Positions 25,559 through 36,314 of a stretch of 64,000 bases of DNA are shown here, piece after piece. The notes beneath the pieces were generated by a model that saw only the letters and a list, made by a program, of their open reading frames with translations, was not told the origin of the DNA and made no database searches. Position 1 is the first letter of the stretch, and every line of letters starts with the position of its first letter. The stretch lies in NCBI GenBank assembly GCA_026008535.1, contig BRKX01000003.1, positions 64,629,001 to 64,693,000 of the forward strand, read 5' to 3'. This DNA is from Perilla frutescens. Its lineage: Eukaryota; Streptophyta; Magnoliopsida; Lamiales; Lamiaceae. The position numbers and the translations under genes are program-made.

Positions 25559-27461
25559 TCAGTTCATTTGGTCAGCTGCTTGACTTGCTTGAGTCAGTTT
25601 CCTCTTTTTGAAAGGCCGCGCTGGACTAGTTCCACTACTTCCTTTCGAGCAGTTTGATTGCTTTGACGTAGATACAGATCCAGTTCTATTCTTTGACGGC
25701 GAGAGCCTGGCTGTCCTCCGGACTTGGTGAAATCGCTGAATGGCAACTGATGAGTTTCTCATTCTTTGGTGGAGGGATTGTGAAGTTCCCTTTGGCGACG
25801 ATTTGAACTGATCATTCTTCATAATCAAATGCATGCCTTTTGAGTTGGATGTGAGTAGAGGAGTTGACATAGCTCTTGGATAGAAGACTTGGTGATGTGG
25901 CAGTATCCTAATCATCACTGTCGCTTTCATCATGCCTTGGATTCTTCTGAGGGGCCATGACTTCAGTATTTGATAGATGTGGCTCTATCCTTGCTGTGGC
26001 AGTTGGAGTTCGTCGTGATGGCTCAGCTGACTGACTTGATAAATTATCAAAGTTCAGTTTATGGCAAAGCGAGCCAGTTGGGCAGTTGACTGATTGATTT
26101 GCAACCACAGCTCCTTGAGGCATGATGCTGGTTTTGAATTCAGCTAACAAGGCAGTTGCTGGAATTTTGTTGACAAGCCAGTGATTCATGATGTGCTGGA
26201 CTTGCACAATGGTTGGAGGAAATGGATTTGACAATCCTATCCATTTAATGCTCCAAGATTCTTCACGTTGCCAGTAGCTCATGCCATGAAAGGCAGTTAG
26301 CAAGAAATGAGACTGGATGGACATGGAATGTCTCCAGTTGTACCAATAGAAATACCGGTGGAGTTGTTTGAACAACTCTTGGTCACATTGTGCAACGAAA
26401 GCAAAGTGAGTGAGAAGGAGATTGGTCACTTCCTTTTGTGCACCTTTGACTGCATATTCACCATTATAGAAAGTGCGGATATTTTTTTCAGTCAGCTGGA
26501 GAGGAGGGCATGTGCTTCTGAAATAGTCCGCTCCATAGTTCGGATGAGGGATTCTAATGAATGGAATAAGCTCATCTGGATCAAAGCAAACCTGGAAATA
26601 AACTGGTGATCCATTCTTTGATTTTGGAGAATGAACGACATTGGCAGTTGAGTTGCTTGAGGTGTTGTTGCTCGTCCTAGCCTTTGTTCGTCGTTTCTTT
26701 CTTAGTGACTGAAGGTGAGCAGTTCTCTTCTTGGGAATCCAGTCAGAAATAAGGACTGGTAGTGATTCATCATTTGGAAGCTTCAGCAGGTCTTTAAGCA
26801 TTTTACTCATTCTTAGAACAAGTCCTACCTTGGACTCAAATTTACCAGAGTTCTTTGAGTCAGAGGCCTTGATGACTTGATGCTTGAATTGTTGGAAGAC
26901 GAATTCTGCCTAGTTTGTTTGTCGCCCTTCAGCAAGGTGAATCATAACCTTGTATCTCTCTTGGGTGAGTTGACTCAGGCTTCCAATAGCTCCGAACATC
27001 ATCTTGTTCGTTATATCGAGCAGAACTCCATACTCGGGCTTTAGGTCAGTTTTAGCAGTTGTAAAACTGAATTCCTTGTTGCAGGTTGAAGCTTTCCATT
27101 CTCTCCAGTATGACTCTGCAGATTCCTTTAGTTCTTGAACTAATGAACCTTCTTGTGGAAGCTCGAACACTTCTGCAAGTGTTCTTTCAGTGATGTGGAG
27201 TAGCCGTCCTTGAATCATTGATGATACTGTCTTCCCATCTGCAGACAATTTTGCTTGAAGTAAAAATTCACTCACCAAGTTTTGTCTAAAGAACTTTGGT
27301 GGTGTTTCCAGGTAGTGAAGAATTCCTGTCTTGTGAAGATTTGACAGAAGGATTGGATTGTTTGATTCATTTAGAATCATTTGAAATTTCTTCCTATCAA
27401 GGAATTTGTCTCTCATAAGTTGCTCTTTGAAGGAGTTTAGAGATCTGGATAGTTTGGCCAT
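25559..27461 (-). pseudogene. Accessory ORF 2 of the second Copia element
   Basis: The frame starts at 27461 (MAKLSRSLNSFKEQLMRDKF), passes TAG 26910-26912 and continues to 25908 in the same frame; the tail to 25559 is in another frame, implying an indel near 25910-25933. It shares with ORF 1 the N-terminal RDKFLD block, a LVSEFLL block, the HITERTLAEVFELP block and, after a lysine/arginine-rich linker (KKRRTKARTSNN), RSTCPP, YWYNWRHS and SHFLLTAFHGMSYWQREE. The last visible segment ends in RPFKKRKLTQASQ, resembling a nuclear localisation signal. Function unknown. Confidence 0.7.
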
Positions 27462-27819
27462 CTTTGGGATTAGCTGAGATTTTTGAGGAATTTCAATAGC
27501 TCGAGAGAGAGAGAATTTTTGAGAGTGAAGGAGGAGTATTTCTAAGAGGCTTGAAAGAAAGGACTTTTTATGAGTGTTTGGGCAGACTCATAAATCTAAT
27601 GGTTGAAATGGTATTAGCCCCTGGCCTCTTTTGGTCGTTGGCATTTAATGACTTTGAAACGTGTCATTGTTTTGCAACGGTCAAAATATTTAAATAAATG
27701 CGAAGTTCGACATTTATTTGAAAATAAAAAGATAATCTTTTTATATATATAAAAATAGATAATGACAAACTGAATTACAAGAAGTAAACTGAGGGCTTTC
27801 TAATCAGTTTGATCAGCCA
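27462..27819 (-). promoter_or_regulatory. Promoter-like leader before accessory ORF 2
   Basis: On the minus strand a CATAAAAAG TATA-like box (complement of about 27565-27573) lies ~105 bp before the ATG, followed by a CTCTCTCTC-containing leader (27500-27520). There is no coding frame. Confidence 0.4.
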
Positions 27820-30435
27820 CTAGTCCTTCTTGTGATCAGTTTTCCTCCTCTTGGCAAGCGGTTATGTGACGTCATCTTCCTCCTCTTCGTCGCTGCTTGA
27901 TGACTCAGTTCCAGCTGTCTGAAGTCTTAGATGTGCTTGCAGCTACTGGATTTACTCTGTGTGCAGTTTAACCTGTTGCTGCAGGCTGTAGATCAGTTCC
28001 ACATAGTAAGCAGGGAGCTGAACTGCAGAACTGCTTGGTTGAGCATGGAACTGAACTGCTCTTGAGTCAACTTCTTCGCCTGCTTCAGTTCCAATTAGTT
28101 CCTCACAGGGAACTGTGTGGGTCAGTTCGTATTTCTCCATGATGATGGTTTCATCATAACTTGATTCTGGTGATATCTTTGTTACAGCATCTTGAGCAGC
28201 AGCTTGAAGAGATCTTTGAATTGGATCAAAGTACACAGTTATTGCTAGTGTACCTTGATAGACAGGTTGATCATAGACTTGAGCTATCTGTTCAGCTGGC
28301 TGATCAGACTCAGTTGTCCCTAGGGTTGACTCTTGGGGAGGAGCAGTTACGGGTTCAGTTGATTCCTCAAACAATCGAGCCTTTTTGGTTGACTTCTCTG
28401 ACTCTTCATCACATGGAAGAGCTGGTGGAATAGGAGATTTGAGCATTTCTTCAAACTCCAGATCACTGGCAGTTCGCTCATCAGCTCGTTGCTCCTCTGG
28501 AGAATCATCAAGGAGATTGATGATGATGTCATTTGGTCGAGGGGATTCTTCGAAAGTTAACTGCCTAGCAACAGATGCTATGACAGTTTTCCTTGAGCTG
28601 TGATCTTCCTCGGTTGTAGCACCTTGTTGACTGCTCTGGGCTTCTCTGTTGAATAGAGTCTGTCCCTGCTGCTGCTGTTGTTTTCTGAGGATGAGCAGTT
28701 TCCTAAGCAACCAATGCTGTTGAACTTGGGGATTCTTCCAATGTTGCTGTTCAGCCTCAGTTTGTAGCGGTGGCAGTTGGATGTTGGCCCAGCTGAGCAG
28801 ATCGTTCATCACTTCCATCAATGTTTGTTGTTCTGGATGAGGATGGTTCCTTCAAATGGCAAGCATTCTCTTTAGTGTGATAATTGGATTTTGTTCAGGG
28901 GTCTCCTGTCCAGCCCATTGCATGCTCCATTTTTCTTCTCTTCTCCAGAAGCTCATCCCATGAAAGGCGGTTAGGAGAAAATGGGCTTCAGAGTTGAAGC
29001 AATGTCTCCACAGGTACCAGTACACGTACCTTGAGAGAGCTTTGTACAGAGAAGTCGTGCCAATCATATCTTTAACAAAGTTTTCAGCAATGAATTTGAT
29101 TACGTGTTCATCAGCCCAGCTCTTGATGACTTCAGCTCTTGATAGAGCTCTTATATTCTCTTCAATTTCTACCATCGGGGGGCACGCAGTTCTGAAGAAG
29201 TCGGCTCCTGTGCCTCACGGTGGGACTCCTCTGTAAGGCACAATGTCATCTCCTTTAACTGGTGCCATATCAAACACCTTGATGTTAAAAGGAGGTAGTT
29301 TTGAAGGGGGTGGAGGCCCTGATTGTTTCTTCTTTCTTTTTGGTTGAGTTGCTGCGGGCTTCTTCTTTGATCTGTCAATTCCTTCCTTGGCTTGAACTGG
29401 CCTGGTAGAGGTCTCTTATTCAGGTGAATCAACTGTTGATCCACATCGAACTTGTCGCAGAGGCTTGGCTCTGATTGTGGTTTCCAACATTTGGCTTATT
29501 AGGACATTGTCTTCAGAGTCGGAGTCCTCTTGATGTATTTCTGTAGCGATCTCTTTGCCTTTTGTTTTAGCAGGCTCCTCTGCTTTCTTTGAGGGGGCAT
29601 CAGTTTGCCGACTGCTTTTGATGTTTATAGATTTTGAAGCTGGTTGTCTTCTACCAGTTGAAGGTATGAAATCCAGCTTATCAATCATCACCGTCTCGGT
29701 TTCTTCTACCATGGAGTTAAGTGTGCTCTCCAGTATACTGCTGATCCTGCAGACGTAGCATATCTTCTGATGGAACTCAGTTTCTTTCCAATGTTTCTCA
29801 ACAACATCGACATACTTCTTGATTTGTTCAAAGAAGTACTGGGCCCAATTTACTCTGATATTTCTGGTGATTGCTGCACAGGCTTTATATTTGTGCTCTG
29901 ACATCTCTGAGTGACTCCAAGTTGTGCCAACAATCATCCTTGCTGCAATGGATGCTAGGATTCTGTATTCTTCCTGGAAGCAGGATATGAGTGTACTGCT
30001 TTTGTAGGGATCTTGGCAGTTTGCTCGCTTCCACAGATGGTAGGTTTGCTCTTGGTCAACTTCTACATCTTGTAATCTTATGCCAGTGGTGGGTAGTTAA
30101 AATATCCTCCCGAGTAATTCTGGAGTGATTACTAGTTCAACTCCACGAACTTCTGTTGTGATTCTGTCATCATACCCTTTGGAGTTCAAATAGAACTCAA
30201 CCACTAGTTCAGGGTAGATCTTTGCTGGATAGACTTCTGTGAATCTCTTCAATCCTGTTTTCTCCAACTTTGAAATCAATGAGTTGCAGAGTGGAGAATC
30301 TGAGCACTTTTCTCTAAATGATTTTTGATCTAGGAACTTGTCTCTGTATAGATTCCATTGGAATCTTTAAGAAGATTCACCAGTTCTTTTGAAATTGAAC
30401 TTTCATCGAACAGTTGGTGTGCTCTTTTCAGCCAT
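27820..30435 (-). pseudogene. Accessory ORF 1 of the second Copia element
   Basis: One frame of 872 codons runs from ATG 30435 (MAEKSTPTVR) to TAG 27820-27822 without a frameshift. Stops interrupt it at 30403-30405, 30367-30369, 30097-30099, 29416-29418, about 29217 (TGA), 28852-28854 and 27952-27954, among others. Blocks shared with ORFs 2 and 3 are RDKFLD, ELVVEFYLNS, a VNWAQYFFEQI block, FFRTACPP, YWYLWRHC and AHFLLTAFHGMSFWRREE. A Gln-rich stretch (RKQQQQQGQT), an acidic run (SSSDEEEEDD) and a basic tail (PLAKRRKTDHKKD) follow. The composition suggests a soluble, possibly nuclear protein; function unknown. Confidence 0.72.
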
Positions 30436-31364
30436 GAAGTTTTTTGAGGAATTTGATGAATGATTTGGAGAAACAGAATGATTTGGTTTTGACTGTATTT
30501 GGAACTCGATCTTTTACTTTCGTAATTGTTTTTGTAGAACAGTTTTGAGAGAATGAGGAGAGAGAAGGGCTTTAATTCGTTACTGAGTTTTGGATAGGTA
30601 AAAATGAAATTAGAATTCAGCCATCCTTTTTATAGGAGAAGATGGAGTTTGTCCAATGGTTGGGACGTTTCGTATGCTTAATTTCAATGGTCAGATTCAC
30701 TTAATCGACTCATCGATTGGCCTTTCGATTCTATCCATTGGTGATGACTGAAGAGAGAGAGAGAGAGTTCAACGGTAATATTTGAGTGACACGTGTTTTT
30801 ACCGTTCCCACTATTGAAAGTTTTGAACTTATCTGTTTTTTTCTTGTGGCTTCCTCTTGGCTTGAAACTGATTACGTCATCAGTTGGTTTCGACTGTAGC
30901 TGATGATCTCCATGTTGATCAGTTCCAACTGAGATACTTGCTTATCAGTTCCTTGCTCCTTCAACTGCTTGAATTCTTGATTCAGCTCTTTCTTAGTTCA
31001 GCTGATCCTTCAATTCTGCTGCTTTTCTTCAGCTGGTTCTTGAACTGATGTCTCCTTATTGAGTTGAAGCCAGTTCCTTTCATTTCTCCATCAGTTTGAT
31101 GATTTTGAAACTGGTATGCTTTGCTTGACTGACTGGATCATCAGTTGAGACCATTTGACTAACTCTGCCTTGCTCCTTGCCTCAGTTTGAGCGAATGAAC
31201 TGATGATTCAGTTGAACTGATTGGATAGGCTGATCAGCTTCAGTTTACTTTCTTTGCACAACTTCTTGCTTCTTTTCAAACTGATAGCTTATTTGTCCAA
31301 CTGATCAGCTTAACGACTTTTTCAGTTATGAACTACTCATTCGGATGAGTTGAAGCCTTTCGGT
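30436..31364 (-). promoter_or_regulatory. Spacer with TATA box and CT-rich leader before accessory ORF 1
   Basis: On the minus strand a good TATA box, CCTATAAAAAGG (complement of about 30625-30636), lies ~195 bp upstream of the ATG, followed by a leader with CCCTTCTCTCTCC. An upstream CTCTCTCTCTCTC tract lies at 30752-30767. The part nearer pol (30840-31364) is packed with CAGTT/AACTGA words. An independent accessory-gene promoter is plausible but untested. Confidence 0.45.
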
Positions 31365-34300
31365 TCAGTTCATCTCTTCAGCTGGAGCGGTTTCTTGGCC
31401 TTTTTCTTCCAGTTGGTCGTCTTCATCCTTTAAGGCTAGCTCAAGTAGCCCTAGTTGTATGCATAGCTCCATAAACCTTGCCTCAGGCAATGGTTTGGTG
31501 AAGATGTCAGTTATCTGGTTCTCCGTGTTCACATATTTGATGCATATGTCCTTCTTCTCGATGTGATCTCTGATGAAGTGATGTCTTATGTCAATGTCCT
31601 TAGTTCTTGAATGTAGAACCGGATTCTGAGATATTGCAATTGCACTATTGTTGTCACAGAATATAGGTACTTCTTCAGTTTCGACTTTGTAGTCCTTCAA
31701 CTGTTGCTTCATCCAGAGTATCTAAGCATATTCTGCTTCAGTTGTTGACGTGGCAACTGAGTGCTGCTTCTTGCTAAACCAAGATATCAGTTTGCTTCCA
31801 AGAAACTGACATGTTCCGCTGGTGCTTTTTCTGTCGATCTTGCATCCTCCAAAGTCTGAATCTGAATAACCAATTAGACTCAAACTGTCACCTCTGGGAT
31901 ACCATATTCCAAGATTTATGGTTCCTTTGAGATATTTAATAATCCTTTTTGCTGCTTCAAGGTGGCTTTTCTTTAGGTTGGCTTGAAACCGTGCGCATAG
32001 ACCGACTGAGTAGGAGATGTCTGGTCGGCTAGCTGTTAGATAAAGTAGCGACCCAATGATTCCTCTGTAATATGTTTGGCTAACTGATTCTCCTTCTTCA
32101 TCCAGAGTTAGTTGAACTGAAGTATTCATTGAAATCTTGAGAGTTTTTCCTTTATTAACTCCAAACTTCTTGACTAGCTCCTTAGTGTATTTGGCCTGGC
32201 TGATAAAGATCCCATCTTTCAGCTGCTTCACTTGGAGTCATTGGAAGAATGTCATTTCTCCCTCATGCTCATCTCAAATTCGCTTTGCATCAGTTGAGCG
32301 AATCGTGTGCATAGATCTTTGCTTTTTGATCCAAAAATTATGTCATCCACATAAATTTGAACCATTAAGATCTCGGTTGATCGTTCTATTCAGAATAGAG
32401 TTCGATCAATGACTCCCTTATGAAACCCATTTTTCAGCAAGAATGTTGTGAGAGTTTCATACCATGCTCTGGGAGCTTGTTTCAATCCATAGATGGCTTT
32501 CTTCAGCTTGAAGACTTGATCCCCAATTTCAAATCCTGACGGTTGCTCGACATACACGTCTTCCTTGAGCATTCCTTGAAGAAAAGCACTCATGATATCC
32601 ATTTGATAGACGGTGAAGTTGAAGTGAGCTGCATAGGCTAGGAACAGTCTGATGGCTTCCAATCTTACAACTGGTGCGAACGTCTCATCAAAGTCGATCC
32701 CTTCACTTTGAGAGTATCCTTTGGCTACCAGTCTTGCCTTATTTCTTGTGATCACACCTTGTTCATCAAGCTTGTTGTGAAAAACCCATTTCGTGCCAAT
32801 GACCTTCTGAGTTTTTGGTCTATCGACAAGAAACCATACGTCATTTCTTGTGAACTGATTCAGTTCTTCTTGCATGGCCATGATCCAGTCTGAATCTTCT
32901 AAGGCTTCTTTGACGCTTGCTGGTTCTGTTTGAGATATGAAGCATATGAATAATGCATGCTCAGTTAAACTTCTGGTTTACACTCGACTTCTTGGATCAT
33001 CAACTATCTTGTCAGTTGGATGGCTTCGGAGCCATTTAGGCAAGATAGCTTCAGCTGGTTCTACTGTGGTGATGTCATCAGTCACGCTTTCATCAGTTGG
33101 TTCAGCATCTTCATCTGTTCTTCTCTCTGTTTCAGTTGTGGGGTTTATGGTCTCAGCACGATTTGTGTCTTCATTGACCATATTGTTCTCAACCTGTTTA
33201 GTACCAGTTTCATTACTTTCTTCCAGTGAAACTTCAAGCCGCTCTGGAACAATATGATCCACATAGTCTTGCGAGTTCTTAGTTTCACTAGGTAGTACTT
33301 GAACTGATGTGTCTATTATTTCTTTGTTCCTATACTCATTAGCAAATTCATCAAATACAACATGACATGTTATTTCCATAACAAGAGTTCATTTATTGAA
33401 CACTCTGTAAGCTTGTGCATGAGGTGAATTATACCCAAGGAATATTCCCTCACCAGCCTTAGCACTGAAAGCTTTCAGTTGAGTCTTGCCATTGTTGTGA
33501 ATATAACATTTACAGCCAAATACTTTAAAATATGAGATGGAAGGCCTACGACCCTTATACAGCTCATAGGGTGTTTTGTCATGTTCGGCGACGATTGCAC
33601 TTCGATTTTGAGTGTGGCATGCTGTGTTGACTGCTTCAGCCCAATATCCTTCAACTATGTTGGCATCAGCTATCATTGCTGGAGCTGCTTCTTTAAGCAT
33701 TCGATTTCGCCGTTCAGCTACACCATTTTGTTGTGGAGTTCTTGCAGCTGAGTGTTCATGAGTGATTCCAAGTTTGTTGAGAAAACTGATCATTTGTTGA
33801 TTCACAAATTCAGTTCCATTGTCGGAGCGAATCCTTTGAACTGATCTTTTTTTTTCAGTTTGTAGCCTTCTGATCAACGCCGTTAGCTTGTCGTAAGTTT
33901 CATCTTTGCTTCTCAAGAATTCCACCTACGTATATCTTGAGAAATCATCCACTACTACAAGAGTGAATCTTTTGCCTTTTGGTGTCTGTGGTCTGACTGG
34001 ACCAAACAGATCCATATGTAGCAGTTGGAGGCAATCAGTTGTGCCTGGTGGATGACTCCTATTCTTGAAGGATGACTTTACTTGCTTTCCTTTTTGGCAT
34101 GGTCCACATACACCTATTTTCTTATATATCTCCTTGGGAAGCCCCTCAACTAGCTCTTTCTTGGCTAGGTAGTTGATTGTTTTGAAATTGAGGTGGTTTA
34201 GTCATCAATGCCATAGCCAGCTTGCTTCAGTTGATCCCTTTGAAAGAAAGCAAGCTTCTGGGTAGCCGGTTGACCAGTCAACAATATACATGTTGCCTCT

Positions 34301-34640
34301 CCTTATGCCGGTGAGAAGAATTACTCTAGTTGACTTGTCTCTAATGTTGCAGAAGTTTTTGGTGAAGTCAACTGAATAACCATTGTCGCACAGCTGGCTG
34401 ATGCTGAGTAGTTTGTGCTTTAGTCCGTCCACATGGGAAACTCCATTTACTACAACTTTTCCTTTGACCACGAACCCTTCTCCAATGGTTCAGCTTTTGG
34501 AGTTGTCTCCAAATGTGACAAGTAGACCTTTGACTTCTTCATAACCATCGAGATCTTCTCTGTCTCCGGTCATGTGCTTGGAGCATCCGCTATCTAGATA
34601 CCAGATATCTTTGGTTTTCTTCATAGATAGGACGCTCTTA
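31365..34640 (-). pseudogene. pol: Copia pol of the second element (protease, integrase, RT, RNase H)
   Basis: Reading right to left: protease with WYLDSGCSKHMTG (about 34600), GAG-pre-integrase with CGPCQKGKQ (about 34100), integrase core (VVDDFSRYT, then IRSDNGTEFVNQQ and TPQQNGVAERR) and C-terminal FGCKCYI module, reverse transcriptase (ARLVAKGYSQSEGIDFDETF; catalytic YVDDIIFGS near 32350) and RNase H (GYSDSDFGG; STTEAEYA). The frame is continuous from protease to about 32260, where one base is gained or lost, then continues to the terminator at 31365. Stops include paired TGA at about 34202-34207, TAG at 33926-33928 and TGA at 33389-33391, each where relatives have Arg or Trp. Catalytic residues are otherwise conserved. 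Confidence 0.92.
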
Positions 34641-34664
34641 TCCTGCAAAAACAAGGATTAGCAT

Positions 34665-36225
34665 TTAGGGACCCGTTTCATATCGGGTCCTTGTTGATAC
34701 AACTTGTTGATACAAGTTTGAAATCCAAACTTGCCAAACTTTCGGCTTTTTATCATTCAGAGATCCAACTGATTTGGATCGCCTGATCAGTTTAGATTTT
34801 CTCTCAACTCTTCTATTCTGATTTGAATCAGTTGAGTGATACCTGCGTTGAGAGTTAGTTGGATAAAACAATTCAACTAAAATGCTTTGGTCTTGAGACC
34901 TTTGAGTTCTGTCATCAGACCAGTGCTTTGTATGTTTCCAGTTTATTGGATTGAACCTTTTTTGTTCATTTCTGGAATCCAGATACTCATTATAGTGATG
35001 GTAGGGTTTAAACGAGTTTCTTTGATCTCTCCTATAGGTGTTCTGATTGAACTTCTTGGTAGGATAGGCTTGAGATCTAAACTGAATTTTCTTTCTAAAG
35101 AAAGCTGATCTATCAGTTTGCCTTGAGGGCATTCTATGTTGAGCTGGTGGTCTTTGTTGAACTGAAGGCTTTGAATGAATGGATTGGTTTGAGTGAACTG
35201 TTGGTCTTGACTGAATGAAAGCATTCTCCTAGATTTCGATTGCCACTCCTGAATGGTTCAGCTGATCGTTCATCTGGTTGATGAGTTCTCTCATCTTTTG
35301 GGATTTCATCAGTTTGAGGTGGAACTAATTGTTTATCCCGAACTCTCTTCAGTTTTTCTAACAACTTGGTAACTGACTGAATTTGATCATTGATGTCTTC
35401 AGTCAAGTTTTTCTTCTTTTCAATTGTTTCTCTTTTTCGTTCGGATGAATATCCGTCTTGATTTTCTCTGGCTGGTGAGCTCCTGGGCCGAAAGTTGTTC
35501 TTTCCTCGAGTGTCTTTGAACCGGTTCCTTTCACCTTAAAAGGCTGCATCTTGAGCTGATGATGTTGATGCTTCCTTCTTCCGGTTTAGACTGTACTCAT
35601 GAGCTTTGAGAGAGCCAAACAATTCTCTGGGAGTGATGCTATTTAGATTTCTTGATTCTTTTGTAGCTATCACTTTCATGTCCCATTCTTCAGTGAGATT
35701 ATCTAAAACTTTGGAATTCATCTCAGAATTGGGATAACTTCTCCCTAGGTTAGTCATCTCACTGATGATGCCTAGAAATTTGGTTTCAAGGATTGAGATG
35801 GACTCTTCTGGCTGTATTTTGAAGGACTCGTATCTGTCGACTGTCAGTTGGAGCTTGTTTCCTTTGATGGCTTCGGACTCTTGGCATAGATCTGCTAGTA
35901 AGTCCCATATCTCCTTGGTAGTTGTACAATTCTTTGTGTCCTTCATTCTGTCTTCATCTAGAGTTTGAAATAGTGCAGCTTGAGCCACAAACTCTAGATT
36001 CTTCAACTTCTTCTTTTCACTGGTGAGAAGATTAGTTGGCTTTGGGATCCTTGCTGGTTGATTGATATCAACTATGTGAACATCATTGTCCATCATGATG
36101 ATGATTGGACCATCTTCAATAACTTCCCACATATTCTCATGGATCGAGCAGAGATGCGCCTTCATTCGCCTGCTCCAATTATTATAATTCTCAACTGAAA
36201 ACAAAGGTAGCTTATGGTTTCCCAT
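34665..36225 (-). pseudogene. gag: Copia gag of the second element, no zinc knuckle seen
   Basis: Gag starts at about 36225 (MGNHKLPLFSVENYNNW) and has the UBN2-type polypeptide domain to about codon 210 (WEVIEDGP, ALFQTLDEDRM, LDNLTEEWDMKV). TAA at 35536-35538 interrupts it; the frame continues through a basic, Arg/Asn/Gln-rich region. A further indel near 35135 precedes the segment 34665-35132, rich in RRDQRNSFKPYH-type sequence. Unlike the first element I find no CCHC knuckle, so RNA binding would rest on the basic region, unless the knuckle was lost. Confidence 0.82.
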
Positions 36226-36300
36226 AGCTTGAAATGTTAGCACAGATAAGTAGATCTGATTCAGTTGATCCGTAGAAATGGCTGATCCTTAGAATCAACC

Positions 36301-36313
36301 GCTCTGATACCAC
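36301..36313 (-). other. Primer binding site of the second Copia element
   Basis: On the minus strand GTGGTATCAGAGC lies just inside the 5' LTR and complements initiator tRNA-Met. Confidence 0.92.
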
Positions 36314-36314
36314 T

